NCBI GenBank assembly: GCA_029641185.1 | Contig: JAPWGK010000008.1 | Location: forward strand, 1,302,001-1,366,000 | DNA from: Pseudofabraea citricarpa | Taxonomy: Eukaryota > Ascomycota > Leotiomycetes > Helotiales > Dermateaceae | Direction of reading: 5' to 3' | DNA: 64,000 bases | Shown: positions 1 through 10,583 of the stretch, in pieces | Numbering within the stretch: position 1 is the first letter of the stretch | Layout: every line of letters begins with the position of its first letter | Notes under the pieces: generated by a model | The model's input: only the letters and a program-made list of their open reading frames with translations | Database searches by the model: none | What the model was told of the DNA's origin: nothing | Position numbers and translations under genes: made by a program

Positions 1-699
1 ATCAGCAAACGAGCCGCTGACGCCCCAGAGATCCATATTCGAAGCGCTGAGAGCCTCATTCACATCCAAGTCAGCGCGATGCAGGAACTTCTGGGCATCG
101 ATCAGGAGGGCCAAGACTTGAGATTCCGTATTCAACCTGGCCACGACGCCATCATAATCTTGCTGCGCACCACGCACCGCATTCTCCCTCTCGTCCTCGC
201 CGACAATCTCGGGCGTCGGCCCATCAAAGATCTGCGCATACAGAGCATCCAGCTCCCTCTGCGTGGCGGCATGAACCTGCGCGACTCCATCCAGCTCGCT
301 CTTCAGGCGCATGGAATCCTCTCGCGCCCTCTCCAGGCCGTCCAGGTCGCGCTTGGCTTTGAACTCGGCCTCGACGGCTTCGAAGTACTCGCGCTCTTCC
401 CGCTCGGCCTTATCGCTGAAATCCTGCGAGCGCCGCCCCAGCTTGTACGCCAGCCGGCGCATCGTCGAGTCTCGGTACTTCTTGTGGTCTTTGAACTCGC
501 TTGCCACTCTGCGCGACAGCTCCTGGAGCTCCTTGCGCCCCCTCGCTATCTGCGACTCGAGGTCGCCAAGGTACAGGTCCGTCTGCCGCAGTGCTGTGGG
601 TGCGTGGTCGGTTTGGGACAGCGTGCTTAGGAGGCTGCTGTTTTGCTCCGACGCGAGATGGATGCGCTGCGAGAGGGGGCCTTGTGTTACGTCGCCCAT
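1..699 (-). CDS. Conserved coiled-coil protein of unknown function, 5' part (cut by window edge)
   Basis: An uninterrupted frame of 233 codons reads from the ATG at 697-699 leftwards to base 1 with no stop, so the gene continues outside the window. The product is highly charged and rich in Glu, Arg, Lys, Gln and Leu. Helical heptad-like stretches cover roughly residues 45-165, for example around 'LESQIARGRKELQEL' and 'REEREYFEAVEAEF'. There is no signal peptide or membrane segment. This suggests a cytoplasmic coiled-coil or scaffold protein, possibly cytoskeletal or vesicle-related, but I recognise no catalytic motif and assign no function. The ATG is the first in frame and lies just after a T-rich tract, which becomes an A-rich leader on the coding strand. 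Codon use is GC-rich in third positions, as expected of a live gene and unlike the AT-rich transposon nearby. Confidence 0.75.
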   Translation of the reverse strand, partial: MGDVTQGPLSQRIHLASEQNSSLLSTLSQTDHAPTALRQTDLYLGDLESQIARGRKELQELSRRVASEFKDHKKYRDSTMRRLAYKLGRRSQDFSDKAEREEREYFEAVEAEFKAKRDLDGLERAREDSMRLKSELDGVAQVHAATQRELDALYAQIFDGPTPEIVGEDERENAVRGAQQDYDGVVARLNTESQVLALLIDAQKFLHRADLDVNEALSASNMDLWGVSGSFAD

Positions 700-1096
700 T
701 TTTTTTTTTCTTGCAAGGTGCTGCTTTAAATCAGGTGGCTTTTGAAATTGTGAGTTTGGGAAGGTGCATATGTTTCAGATGACATGGCTGAAAATGCGAG
801 AAGATATATCTCCCAGAGTACGCCAGGCTCGTTTTCTTTTTTTGCTTCTTGCGGGGGCGGATCCCTACAGGGTTACTGTACAGCACTGCACAGCACAGGC
901 ACAGCCCTGCTCGCTGGCGTGACGTCTGAGGCGTATCTTATTTTCCCCGTAGGGCTGTGCTGCGGGCGCTATCCCTAGAGCGAGCGAGATGTGAACGACT
1001 TTGTTGGGGATTAAAAGACTTGGTATTCACGTAAAGGGCATTCTTCGTCATTGGATGGATGCCTTGGATTCTTTTGGGGGGTTTAAATACGCGAGG
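700..1096. other. Intergenic: upstream region of the coiled-coil gene
   Basis: No coding frame supported. It contains a T10-type tract directly before the ATG at 699 and then ordinary mixed sequence up to the transposon insertion site. Confidence 0.5.
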
Positions 1097-1098
1097 TA

Positions 1099-1122
1099 CA
1101 GTACTACACGCTAAGTATTAGC
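1099..1122 (+). repeat. Left terminal inverted repeat of the Tc1/mariner element
   Basis: 24 bp beginning CAGTACTACACG and ending CTAAGTATTAGC. It pairs with 2436-2459 read on the opposite strand: identical in the first four and last twelve bases, diverged in the middle eight. It is preceded by the TA target dinucleotide. Confidence 0.9.
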
Positions 1123-2435
1123 CGAAAACCCATAAAACACGAAAAGTCGCGTCGAACACTCCCTCCCACCCAGTTTATTATTAATCAAAATACAACGCCG
1201 ACGTGTTCCCTTTACTCTAATTTCTGGAAACAGGACCAGAGGTCCTGAATTATCACTATACGATCGAGGAAGGATCGAAGCGGCCGAAACTCTAGGTGCA
1301 AATCTAGCACGAATCGAACAAGTCTTCAAGTATAGCCGCGGGGTTATTCGGGGTACTCTTGCCCTTCAAATTCTTCGTACGAATAAAGCCTCTCTCCCTC
1401 GAACCGGCAGGCCGAAACTATATTTAGAATATACTCTTCGATTTATCCTATCTTATATGCGGAAATATCCAAAGGATACGTACGTAGAGGTCCGCGAAGC
1501 TTATAGTACGGATATAGGGAATACACGGATACGCTAACTTCTTAACGAACACTATATCCGTAAATAGCGTTATAAACGCCACCTAGAGCTTATACAGAAG
1601 GTAGCAGATAGGAGATTTGCTTGGTACGAGCCAAAAAAGAACTAGACTATCTAGGACTAGATCAAATATATGTTTTCTAACGAGTATTCCTATAAGAAAG
1701 GCAAAGGAAAATAGCAGGAGTAGGTATAGGGAACCCCGGCCTAGAAATAGGATCCAGATAAGGTTCAGATATATGGAACTGGAAAGAACTTAAAGGTTAT
1801 AACCTAGGCATATATTTAGTATAGTAGGAAGTTAGATTTATATATAATAGATTAGGATTTTAAATCTAAGAAGTTTGGGTATTTAGCGAACTTATATCTT
1901 AAGGTTTTGGAGGATCAGATCCCTCGAATATAGGAACCAGGGCGTATATTTATATAGGATAACGCCCCTATCTATAACGCCAAAAAGGTAGCTGGATAGT
2001 TTAGGGATATAGGTATTCTAGTTAGTAATTAGCCTCCTTACTCTCCTAATCTGAATCCTATTAAAAACCTCTAGTAAGAACTAAAAAAGAGGCTCTACGA
2101 TATATTTCTAGAACTCCGTAACTATAAGGGAACTTTAGAAGAGGATCGAAAGATTATAGAGGAAGCTCTACAGGTTACGTGGAACTCTATTCCCTAGAGT
2201 TTTATTAATAACTTGATAGAGAGTATACTACGAAGAATAGAGGCAGTTCTAGCTACAAAAAGGTAGCATACAAAATATTAAGGAATTATATAGATTCATG
2301 TATTTAGGACAAAAATCTGGTACTTTTTCTAATTCTTTTAAGCTATTTACTATAGAATTCTATAGAGATTTACTTGTAGGAATAAGAAAAGTAATATAGA
2401 GGTTATATATTCAAATTCGGGTGATTTTCGGAATA

Positions 2436-2459
2436 GCTAATACTTAGTGGAGGTGACTG
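2436..2459 (-). repeat. Right terminal inverted repeat of the Tc1/mariner element
   Basis: Read on the minus strand it begins CAGTCACCTCCA and ends CTAAGTATTAGC, the same length as the left repeat. It is followed by TA at 2460-2461. Confidence 0.9.
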
Positions 2460-2461
2460 TA

Positions 2462-4155
2462 GGTTGAATTCGCCACAGAACCAATGTCTAATATAATGTC
2501 TTGGTTTCTTGATAATTGGTCGGTGATAGGGAGTTGACTTGGTCAGATGTGAAGTGATTTGGAAAAGAAAAGAACAAGAAAAGAAAAACGGATTGTTTGT
2601 GGGATAGAATTGGAGTGGGTTGTTTTTTTGGTTTGGAGTACGGATATTTAGTCTACTTCTTTTGTGTCAATGCTCGCCTGATGTTACGATTGTAAGTTGT
2701 GAGAAATCCTTCAAGTGACTAAGTAACTATCTTTGTTATTTGTGTGGCTTCCTGGTTCGCGTGTTAACTTTCACACGGCCTCGAGCCTTAGACTCCATCC
2801 CTTCCTTCGAAAGCCATACGTTGGAGGAGAACTTCATCGTATATAATCACGCTCCTGATCGCTCTTCTCTCTATATTCTTCTATGGAACGCCAAAGAATG
2901 GCGGACGAAAGCCATTGCCATATAACGAGGACGCGTAAAGTTAGCAACCTCAACTTGAATTCTTTTGACGGTTCATTCTTATAGTTCTTGATTACACGAT
3001 TCGATTCTGCCCGCTATGTACAAGCCGGGCCCTTCACAACTCTATTGTTCAAGGTATCGGTTCCCTTCCGGGCATGGTGGCACATGCAGTCCCAGTAGTT
3101 GATAAGGTCTTCTAATTGCTGCACGAGTCATTCATCGGAACTGACAAATTATGGAAGCGCGGGGACACAATACTTCATATTCAAGATAGATGGAAGATGA
3201 AAATTGATGAGATCGGGGTTTTTCCCCCTCAAAGATTCGGCCTTTATGCTATCGACTGAGATGCTAGAGTTATATCATACCGCCCGAAGGGGGAGTTGAA
3301 ACCGTCACTTTTTAAGCCAGCCCAGTTATGTACGAGGCCGATCCACCCAATGAAAGACGGGCTTGAGAAATCCCCCCCCATACAGAAGAGCCATTTTTCA
3401 ACGCTGTGAGTTCCTCGGCTTCGCTCGATCCCTATCCATTGCGTTTGAATATTCTGTTAAATTTACAAGGTAAATCGATCATTCTTACAGCTAATTCATT
3501 CTTTAATCATACATAAGAACACTTCTATACTATTACCCAAATAATCTGGTGGATGTTTAAATATAAAATAGGCTTATTTTCCCCTACAAGATGATTTTCG
3601 CTCCCGCCACTCTTCTCTGCAAAGGTGTTTGTGAGCTCTTCTTGGCTATTGTGAGCATGTTATTTTTGTCTGGAATACTTTTTGTCGGGGGAAACGGTGC
3701 TCCTTTTAACATATAAAGGCAAGCAGTCAAATTGAGACTATAAATTTATATTGCAGTTAGAAATATTAAATCACAAATGCTCTTTTTAGTGGCCTTTAAG
3801 TATTCTTTTGGGTTACCAAAGTAGAGCCACTTCGCAGAATTTATGATCAGGTACTGAAAAGAACGAACCAAGACTTCCTTCTTGCCCGTCCTTTATTGTT
3901 GCGCCGTCTTTTGGATTTTCCCATGCAGTATAAGAAGTGTTGGAGTGGTTTGTCTCGACAACCGTAATCACGTGAACCCGACCTGAGGACCTTCGTTGCA
4001 TAAGATTTCGAATGGTAGCGGTGAACTTCCCTTCATTTCCACACCTCTTGTTTTCTTCCTCTGGAATCCCCGTTGTCTATTTCAGGCGGCTTCATATGAT
4101 TATTTGACCCCCGTGAATCCGATATCTGACATAAAACAATCATCAGGTAACTCGC
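2462..4155. other. AT-rich gene-free region next to the transposon
   Basis: No frame with recognisable protein similarity. Short open stretches occur (for example 2740-2925, plus) but show no domain, intron logic or codon bias. This is probably the decayed flank of the RIP-affected insertion and the upstream region of the kinase-like gene. Confidence 0.4.
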
Positions 4156-4971
4156 ATGTCCAGGATGGAGACACAGCACTCTATCCCAGAGGATGTGACC
4201 GATCTTCCCTGGATTACGAACGGCATATCGGGCGCTACATTTGCAGTCTCTGACTCAGCTGTTATCAAGATTCCTCTCCCACTTGAAAACTGCAAGGAAC
4301 AACTTGCTATTGAGCGTCAGATCTACGAACGCTTGGGGCCGCACCCTTATATAACAAGACTTCTCTATACGCACAAAGGCATGATCGTTCTCGAACGGCT
4401 TCAGTATCCACTCCGCAGACGTCTCTTAGATATCCGCAAGCAAGAGCAGCTGCCTGAAGCCCAAGACGTGGTCCGTTGGGCTTGGCAAACTGTACAGGCG
4501 CTCCAGCATATACACTCATGCGGCGTTATGCAAGTAGACATTGGTCCGCATAATATTCTTCTCGACTGGGATGAGAACGTGAAACTCTCCGATTTTGCTG
4601 GTTCCTCTCTAGATGGCTCTGAACCTATGGTGTTTCCTAGCGCGCACTCAGAGCACCCAAATATACCTACCGCAAGCCCTTCAATCGAGTCTGAACTGTT
4701 TGCCCTAGGATCTACGCTATACGAGATAGAGACGACCTATAAGCCGTACCCCGACAAGAATGATGGAGAACTCGCGAAGTTATTCAGGGCAAACAAATTC
4801 CCGGATACTAGTGAATTGATATTAGGAAAAGTGATTACAAAGTGCTGGATGGCCTGCTATAAGGATGCTAGTCAGGCGCTAGTTGATATCCAGCATATTC
4901 AGGACCAATTGAATAAACCAATTTTGAGTGTATCTGGAAAGAAGTATAAGGATGAAGAGATAGTCTCTTGA
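4156..4971 (+). CDS. Protein-kinase-like protein with degenerate catalytic loop
   Basis: Single exon, 271 residues: little more than a bare kinase fold. Visible kinase elements are a glycine-loop-like segment (about 20-32), the ATP lysine K38 in 'AVIKIP', the helix-C glutamate near E53 in 'AIERQ', the catalytic Asp D128 and metal-binding Asn N133 in 'QVDIGPHNILLD', the metal-binding Asp in 'SDFA' (D146), and an F-helix region near 'ELFALGSTLYE'. The deviations are notable. The HRD triplet reads Q-V-D, the loop lysine of HRDxK is Gly, and DFG reads DFA. The metal- and ATP-contacting residues are therefore kept while the substrate-side residues are lost. It could be a weak kinase or a pseudokinase. 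Such short, lone kinase-like genes are expanded in some plant-associated ascomycetes (general knowledge). It stands alone in an AT-rich region beside a RIP-mutated transposon. The ATG at 4156 is the first in frame that precedes the fold, and another Met follows at residue 4. Confidence 0.75.
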   Translation: MSRMETQHSIPEDVTDLPWITNGISGATFAVSDSAVIKIPLPLENCKEQLAIERQIYERLGPHPYITRLLYTHKGMIVLERLQYPLRRRLLDIRKQEQLPEAQDVVRWAWQTVQALQHIHSCGVMQVDIGPHNILLDWDENVKLSDFAGSSLDGSEPMVFPSAHSEHPNIPTASPSIESELFALGSTLYEIETTYKPYPDKNDGELAKLFRANKFPDTSELILGKVITKCWMACYKDASQALVDIQHIQDQLNKPILSVSGKKYKDEEIVS

Positions 4972-7025
4972 TCAGCCCTCGGTTTCTATACCCTCAACGA
5001 CATCAGACTTCACCATTTCTATAGAAATTACTACTTTTGGATATCAAGAAAACTAGTATTCTCAAATCCGAATGAAGGAAGTACAGTACCAAACTAAGAA
5101 CAAGTCTCTAGCACAAAAACGAATGTTTCCATCTCAGCCTCGCTGCCCAGCTCATACATCCATTTCGTTACGTCCGTCGCTGTAATACCGACTGTAGAAG
5201 TCCGGCATGTTGATTAATTCAGGTATATCTAATATAAGACGTTCGATCAGCCTGCTGCACTCGGAGCACATGCGATAAGGCTTACCGTTTTCTCCACCAC
5301 ACCACTTGTGCATGTAGGACAGTCCCCTCCTGTTTTTGAGGAACCTAGAACGGCGTCGCGTGATACAGTTGCATCTGAGCAGTGGCGACGGGCAGGCTTG
5401 GCTTTATCGCATAATAGGTATGCTCGAATTACCACATTATGCTTCACATCCTCTTCCTTACACCTGGAGTATATGTAGGCAGTATTTGTGTACTCACACA
5501 TATCGTGAGAATGTGCGAGTGTCAGATATTTTCGAAAGATCTGGACTAAGGGCCGTTCAGATAATTCACAAATGGTAAAGCTACTGTAGGATGAGACCTA
5601 ACTCCTTGTCGCAGGGTTGACGATGTCACTACCTTATTTTATGACTGTGAAGAGACTTGTCAAACCGATTGCGAACAGACGACTAGTCGAGTGGTGGATA
5701 AACGAGTGGTCGTACTGGTGGGGACCTGTGGGAAATCTGCAGTATACTTATAATAACGACAAGTATCTGTTTCTGGGCATCCAATGAATTATTTTAACCC
5801 TACGGAAACTGTGAGACTCTAACTTGAGCCTCAAGGTAAAAGACTTGAATTCGTGGAGGTATTGGCTCTTTTAGACATGGAGCCAACCACATCCAAGAAA
5901 CGTTATCTTCCCCACTCGTTCTGCAGGACTCACACGCCACTAATTGCCTTCATACAGTATCTTCTCCTGCGTATGACTTGTAAATGCAGTGCTCTACTGG
6001 TGCCCGCGTTGACTGGTGGAAACTACTGGCTCCTCGCACTTTGTTGGTGGGAACTCGTGTCATGTAGACCCTGTATGCGCCAAGACACCAAACTGGCATC
6101 AAAACTGGCACCCAGTCTCTACTGTTGATGACATATGGAATGACTCACTACAAAGTAGATATGACCTGTTTGCCGAGTAGCGGAACGATATAGAAAGCGC
6201 GTAGTACATATAATTGGTTCAATAGTCAAGATTGGTGACATCCAGGAGACTTGGAGTATGTGACACGACTCTCTATCACTATAAAGAACAGTATCCTAAC
6301 CGTAGACAGACTTATAATTCAAGCCCAACCCTAAAGCTGCAGCACTTTCCGCTCCTGCGACGCTATTCGAAATCATGTTTTCGAGCCGAGTAAGCCAGTC
6401 GATAAGTCAATTGATAAGTGCGGCTGGATATACTATTGTGGACAACAGGAAAGCTGTGCAACATGATTGTTTTCAAAAGGGGTGCTGTGTATACCAACGT
6501 CAATATGGTGGCATATTTGGGAATATCGCTAGCGAATGCTGGGAAGGGGGCGACGAGAATTTGACAGTAGGAGGAATATCTATGGAGAACCTCTTTGTTT
6601 TGACATCAAGATTATTTCTGTTAGTAATAGCGTCCGTGTCGTCGCTTGTTGTATTTGGTTGGCTTTAGAGTGGCTCGTCAATGTGGCAGTACGTCGCGTA
6701 TGGAAGACTCGTTATCAAGTTATATATTTCCGGATTAAGAGAAGGCTATAGATTTGGGAGAATCAAACAATGTAAGCGGTCTACTGGGTCTAAGGAGTAG
6801 AGCAATACCTGGTCATAACTCAATATTTATCAGACAGCTGAGAAAACAATACCTGACTTCGAGATGCTTCATGGCAAACGTCAATTTTTCTTTCGCAACA
6901 TCGGTGGGGAAGGGTAGTAGAAGTTCTAACATAGTTTAAAATAGCTCAATTTTAACAAATATGTTTTCCGTGGCGTTTTATTAAGACATTTCTGTCTATT
7001 CTCGGGCAGCTCAATAATAAATTTC
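4972..7025. other. AT-rich intergenic region without recognisable genes
   Basis: About 2 kb between the kinase-like gene and the 3' end of the MFS gene. Small open frames exist (for example 5853-6128 and 6375-6668, plus) but none shows a family signature, splice-consistent extension or coding bias. Confidence 0.4.
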
Positions 7026-8924
7026 TCATGCGATCTTCCCCCTCCTTTTGGCTTCTCTAGCGGAGTTCCACTTCCTCCACCTTGGGTTCAAGAAATAGAT
7101 GGGAACTCCAAGCATGAAAACCCCAGCGAAAACTCCAGCCAAGATACCAAAAGCCCAAGTATAACCATGTTGATGAACCATTGGGGTTAGTGCATATGAG
7201 ATACCAAAAGCAAAGATGTTTTTTGAACCAAGAACAACAACCAGCGCCGGTCCGGGATTCTGTGGCCACACCTCGGCCGCGAAAGATGTCGATGTGATTA
7301 GGGTACAAACAAAAGCGAATTCATAGATTCCCCAGCCTGTTTTCTTGGTTAGGCCTTGCAGATTTGTGATGATAATACGCGACCTACCAATAACGGGCCC
7401 TGCCCAGCTTCCTGTATGGGATTTATTATCCGCTGTGTAAGAGTAGACAAGTATACCGCAGATGCCAGTGGTAAATGGGAAGATAAGTGGAATGAGTCGG
7501 TATTCTGGTTTTGCAATCCCTCGATTGCGCTTCGCCATGAAAATTGTAATTTTATCGCCTCCCCATCCAGCGACAGCCATAGCCAAGTAAGAGGCTGGAA
7601 TAGGAGCGAGATTAATCAAGCCTATATTTTTTGCCGGCCAGTTATAGTTACTTTGCAGTACTGAATCGTATGTCAAAGATATACCAACAGCACATCCAAG
7701 TGTAATAGAAGGCATTAGTATAGCATACCAGATTCCGGGCGAAATCAGCGACTTCACCATAGCAGCATATCCAGACAATACTATTCGTCCAGCATGTGGT
7801 GTCTTCCCTGGCCACGGATTCAACATTTGGATGTAAGTTTTGCGTGACATGGAACTGCCATCTGTAATATGAGTCGGATTTGGTCCGTTTGCTTCGAGAT
7901 ACTCTTTGCTTTCATCTTCATCCAGAATACGAGTAACACCGAAATGATCAGTAATGACTATTTGGCCATCGAGACTGGATATAGGTCTTTGGTAGCGTGT
8001 TTCAAATGAGAAGAAAATGCTGAGTATAAGTCCGACTCCAGCAGTGATGGCAAATACCCCGTAATACCATCGCCACGATATTTCAGCTTCGTAAGAACTG
8101 GCTGTGTTTAGAAGGCTCGAGAGAGCAGTTTGGGTACTCCAATACAAGCCAAAAACAAGAGCGCGTTGGTGCATGAAGGTAATTTCTGTAAGCATAAGTG
8201 GGAGGAGCTTTATAAATCGTCAGTTAAAATCACACCAAGAACATGATCCACATACAGATTCTGTTGCCCCTGCGCTTAAGCCTTGAAATATACGAGCTGC
8301 TAGATGGCCACTATAGCTATTCTGTGCTGCCGCTCCCACTGTGGAAAATGTGAGGATAGTCGCAGCAACCAAGAATGCCGGTCGGCGTCCGTATGCCAGG
8401 GCAAAAGGAAGCACGATATAGTTCCCTACAAGATTGTCAGTAAGAGGAGTGGAAGTATTAATATTTAGCATACCAAGACCGGTGAAGAGTGATGGAAGTG
8501 TAAGCAAAAGCACAATATGATCAGTAGAAACACCCTGGGGAAGGTAAAGTCCAAAGAAATTGCCCAGAATTGCTCCGAGACCTCCGATAAGTGCAAGTGA
8601 CATCGTAGCTGAATAAAAGTCAATTCGTGTTAACTTCAGAAGTCCTAAAGTCAAATCAGAATGCTTACCGAACCAGCAACTGCTGATTATCAGCATGACC
8701 TTCATCCATTTGGGAAATTTTAAAGGGTCATTTGGGTCGTTTGATGGAATGGGAAGTTGACGAATAGATCCAGCAGCATTGATAAGCAGAGCGTTTCCAT
8801 CAACGTGCTTTGAATCGCCTTGAGTGGTGTCTGACCGATGTTCGAGATCAAAATCATTGATGTTTGTAGCTTCTTTCTCGTCATCTGCTGAAGCTGAACC
8901 CACGTTCGTCGAACTGATGACCAT
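7026..8924 (-). CDS. MFS transporter (DHA1/Hol1-like fungal group)
   Basis: Four exons joined across introns 8609-8668, 8426-8473 and 8208-8255 give 580 residues. The last two introns have GTATGC/GTATGT donors and CTGAC branch sites. The polar N-terminus carries the motif 'SNDPNDPLKFPKW', typical of a large fungal MFS group in which drug:H+ antiporters and Hol1-like permeases fall. Hydrophobic segments follow, with a motif-A-like 'YGRRP' after the second helix, 'ARIFQGLSAGATES' in helix 4, a long central cytoplasmic loop, and six further helices. The role is export or uptake of a small organic molecule at the plasma membrane; the substrate cannot be read from sequence. I chose the ATG at 8924. 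The frame is open upstream to 9065, but that extension looks non-coding. It is divergent from the receptor gene at 10584 and near a Zn2Cys6 regulator, suggesting joint control. Confidence 0.88.
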
Positions 8925-10583
8925 CTTTAATTGCTCCAGTAAGAAAACCGTAAACTGTTTCAACCTGTAGACCAACAAAATGAATGCAGGGTTGGATCTT
9001 AGAATATCGTTCGAAATTCCATTGAATCTGAGATTTCTACTGCCAGGACATTGTCTCGATTTCATACAAGTCTGAAGAGTTTAAAGCCAGTGGACTCATG
9101 GGTGGGAATCAAATTTCTGTGCATATGGGTCGGATCTTCTCCCAATTTAGAGTAAGCCACACAATGCAAGCCGAATGGGAGCATATGCAGTGCCAGTGTT
9201 GCTCAGAAAGCCGATCCCCACTTTCTCTCGTGCAATCAAAATTGTCCTCGGTGATAAAATCCAACATAGAAAGCCAAGTTGCTGCAGAATGCTTTACGAC
9301 ACTGAGCAATTTTCTTCCTTCTTTGTGAAAAGTTGCATCTTGATGCCGGCCGTGACCAATAATAACGAATCGACTGATATCATACAAACAGGCCTCGATG
9401 CGAGATGTGGAGACGGGAGACGTCCACCCCCTGCCCCGCGAGCCGAACCAAGCCTGTCTTTTTCTCATCCGGGGTTGAAATGCCTTCGGGACTGCTCCGC
9501 AATTGGCTTTGAAGGAGACAGGGTCGGTACGGGTCGCATGTGCTCATCCTAGTCCATGCCGGTTGAAGAAACTCGATTAACCATTCTGCCGGGTCAGTAT
9601 CAGTTCATGTCGTGATTACGCGGAGGCTTTGGTTCTGGATCACTTACACAATTATTGCAGTCTAAGCAATACAACGTTTCATCGGTGAGTAAGGATCTAG
9701 GTTAGTGGCTTCGGAATAAATCACTGACCGGGATCGACCTTTGTCGTTGAAAGGTTTCGGGCCGCAATGCCCTTTCCAACATATACATAGCCGTCTTGGC
9801 AAAAGAGACTTATGGAGAGTGGCTCACGGCCACTATACTTTCATCAGATAGTTTTAATCAACATACATACACATCATAACATACCAGAGCTCAGTTGATT
9901 CAATTTCTTCCTCCCGTATTTAATTTGGAGATTCAGGGTTGATCAAATGGCTCGTCTCAAGAGCGCGATGTTGTTGTATGCATTGTAGTTTGCAGATTTA
10001 GTTCTATGTGATCTTGCAAAAAGATAAGAATAAAGTAAGACTGCAAGCATAACTAGTTCCTGAAGGCACAAAATCAAATGTGGACCCGATGCCAGGGTTG
10101 CGGAAATTTCAAGCCAGCCTCGCCTACCTTTAGCTTGTGAAGTTGTGATGAATCTTACAGGCTCGGACCACGAGCTTATTCTCACTTCTCAGAAGGGTTG
10201 GTGGCTTGATTGTTGCGAGATGTTCATGACCATACCAACGTAGAGCATGGGATGAGCGTGCCTTCGGCTGGCTAAATGACAGCAGTATTCTTCTGGTTTG
10301 ATCGACATTGAGCTAGAAAATTCTAGTATCTTTCTCAGGGGAGTGTTTGTTGGCTGCGTTGGCCAACTTTTATCATTTGACTTTCTGTTGGAATTGTAAT
10401 GCTGTTCAAGACAAGTTTCCTGGGAACCAGGCTGCTGAAGATGTGTAAGTTGGGTGTGGAAATTTAGTCTCTGGGAGAGGTTGGTGAATATCACTCTCTG
10501 GCCTACCTAAAAGTTCCTCACCAAGAAAAAAAGGTGTCGTTGCTTCAAAGTTGATTTTCTTTAGACACTGGAAAAGGGAGAAA
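8925..10583. promoter_or_regulatory. Divergent intergenic region between MFS transporter and Pth11-like receptor
   Basis: About 1.66 kb that must hold the promoters of both divergent genes. It contains no supported coding frame. A GC-rich patch at about 9410-9600 carries several CGG/CCG triplets of the kind bound by Zn2Cys6 proteins, but I see no clear inverted-repeat site, so the regulatory content is inferred from position only. Confidence 0.4.

Larger units (their letters stand above)
1099..2459 (+). mobile_element. Tc1/mariner (DD34E) DNA transposon, inactivated by RIP-type mutation
   Basis: The element is 1361 bp and is flanked on both sides by the dinucleotide TA (1097-1098 and 2460-2461), the target duplication of Tc1/mariner elements. 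Its ends form a 24-bp inverted repeat that starts CAGT and shares the 12-bp core CTAAGTATTAGC. On the plus strand the transposase frame can be followed by eye for hundreds of codons without an indel, but it is full of TAG stops. The three catalytic positions lie in one frame: first acidic codon at 1679 (now Asn in 'FSNE'), second Asp at 1958 (in 'DNAP'), third at 2063 (now Lys in 'NPIKN'). The last two are separated by 34 residues, the Tc1 DD34E spacing. Asp-to-Asn, Glu-to-Lys and Trp-to-stop are all G-to-A changes after a T, which is CpA-to-TpA on the other strand, the RIP signature. Confidence 0.93.

Noticed and set aside
6375..6939. Overlapping small open frames with hydrophobic stretches
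   Set aside because: No homology recognisable, no coding bias; lies in an AT-rich desert.
8925..9065. Upstream in-frame extension of the MFS transporter to an ATG at 9065
   Set aside because: The extra 47 residues resemble translated leader sequence and precede a Met that starts the typical polar N-terminus.
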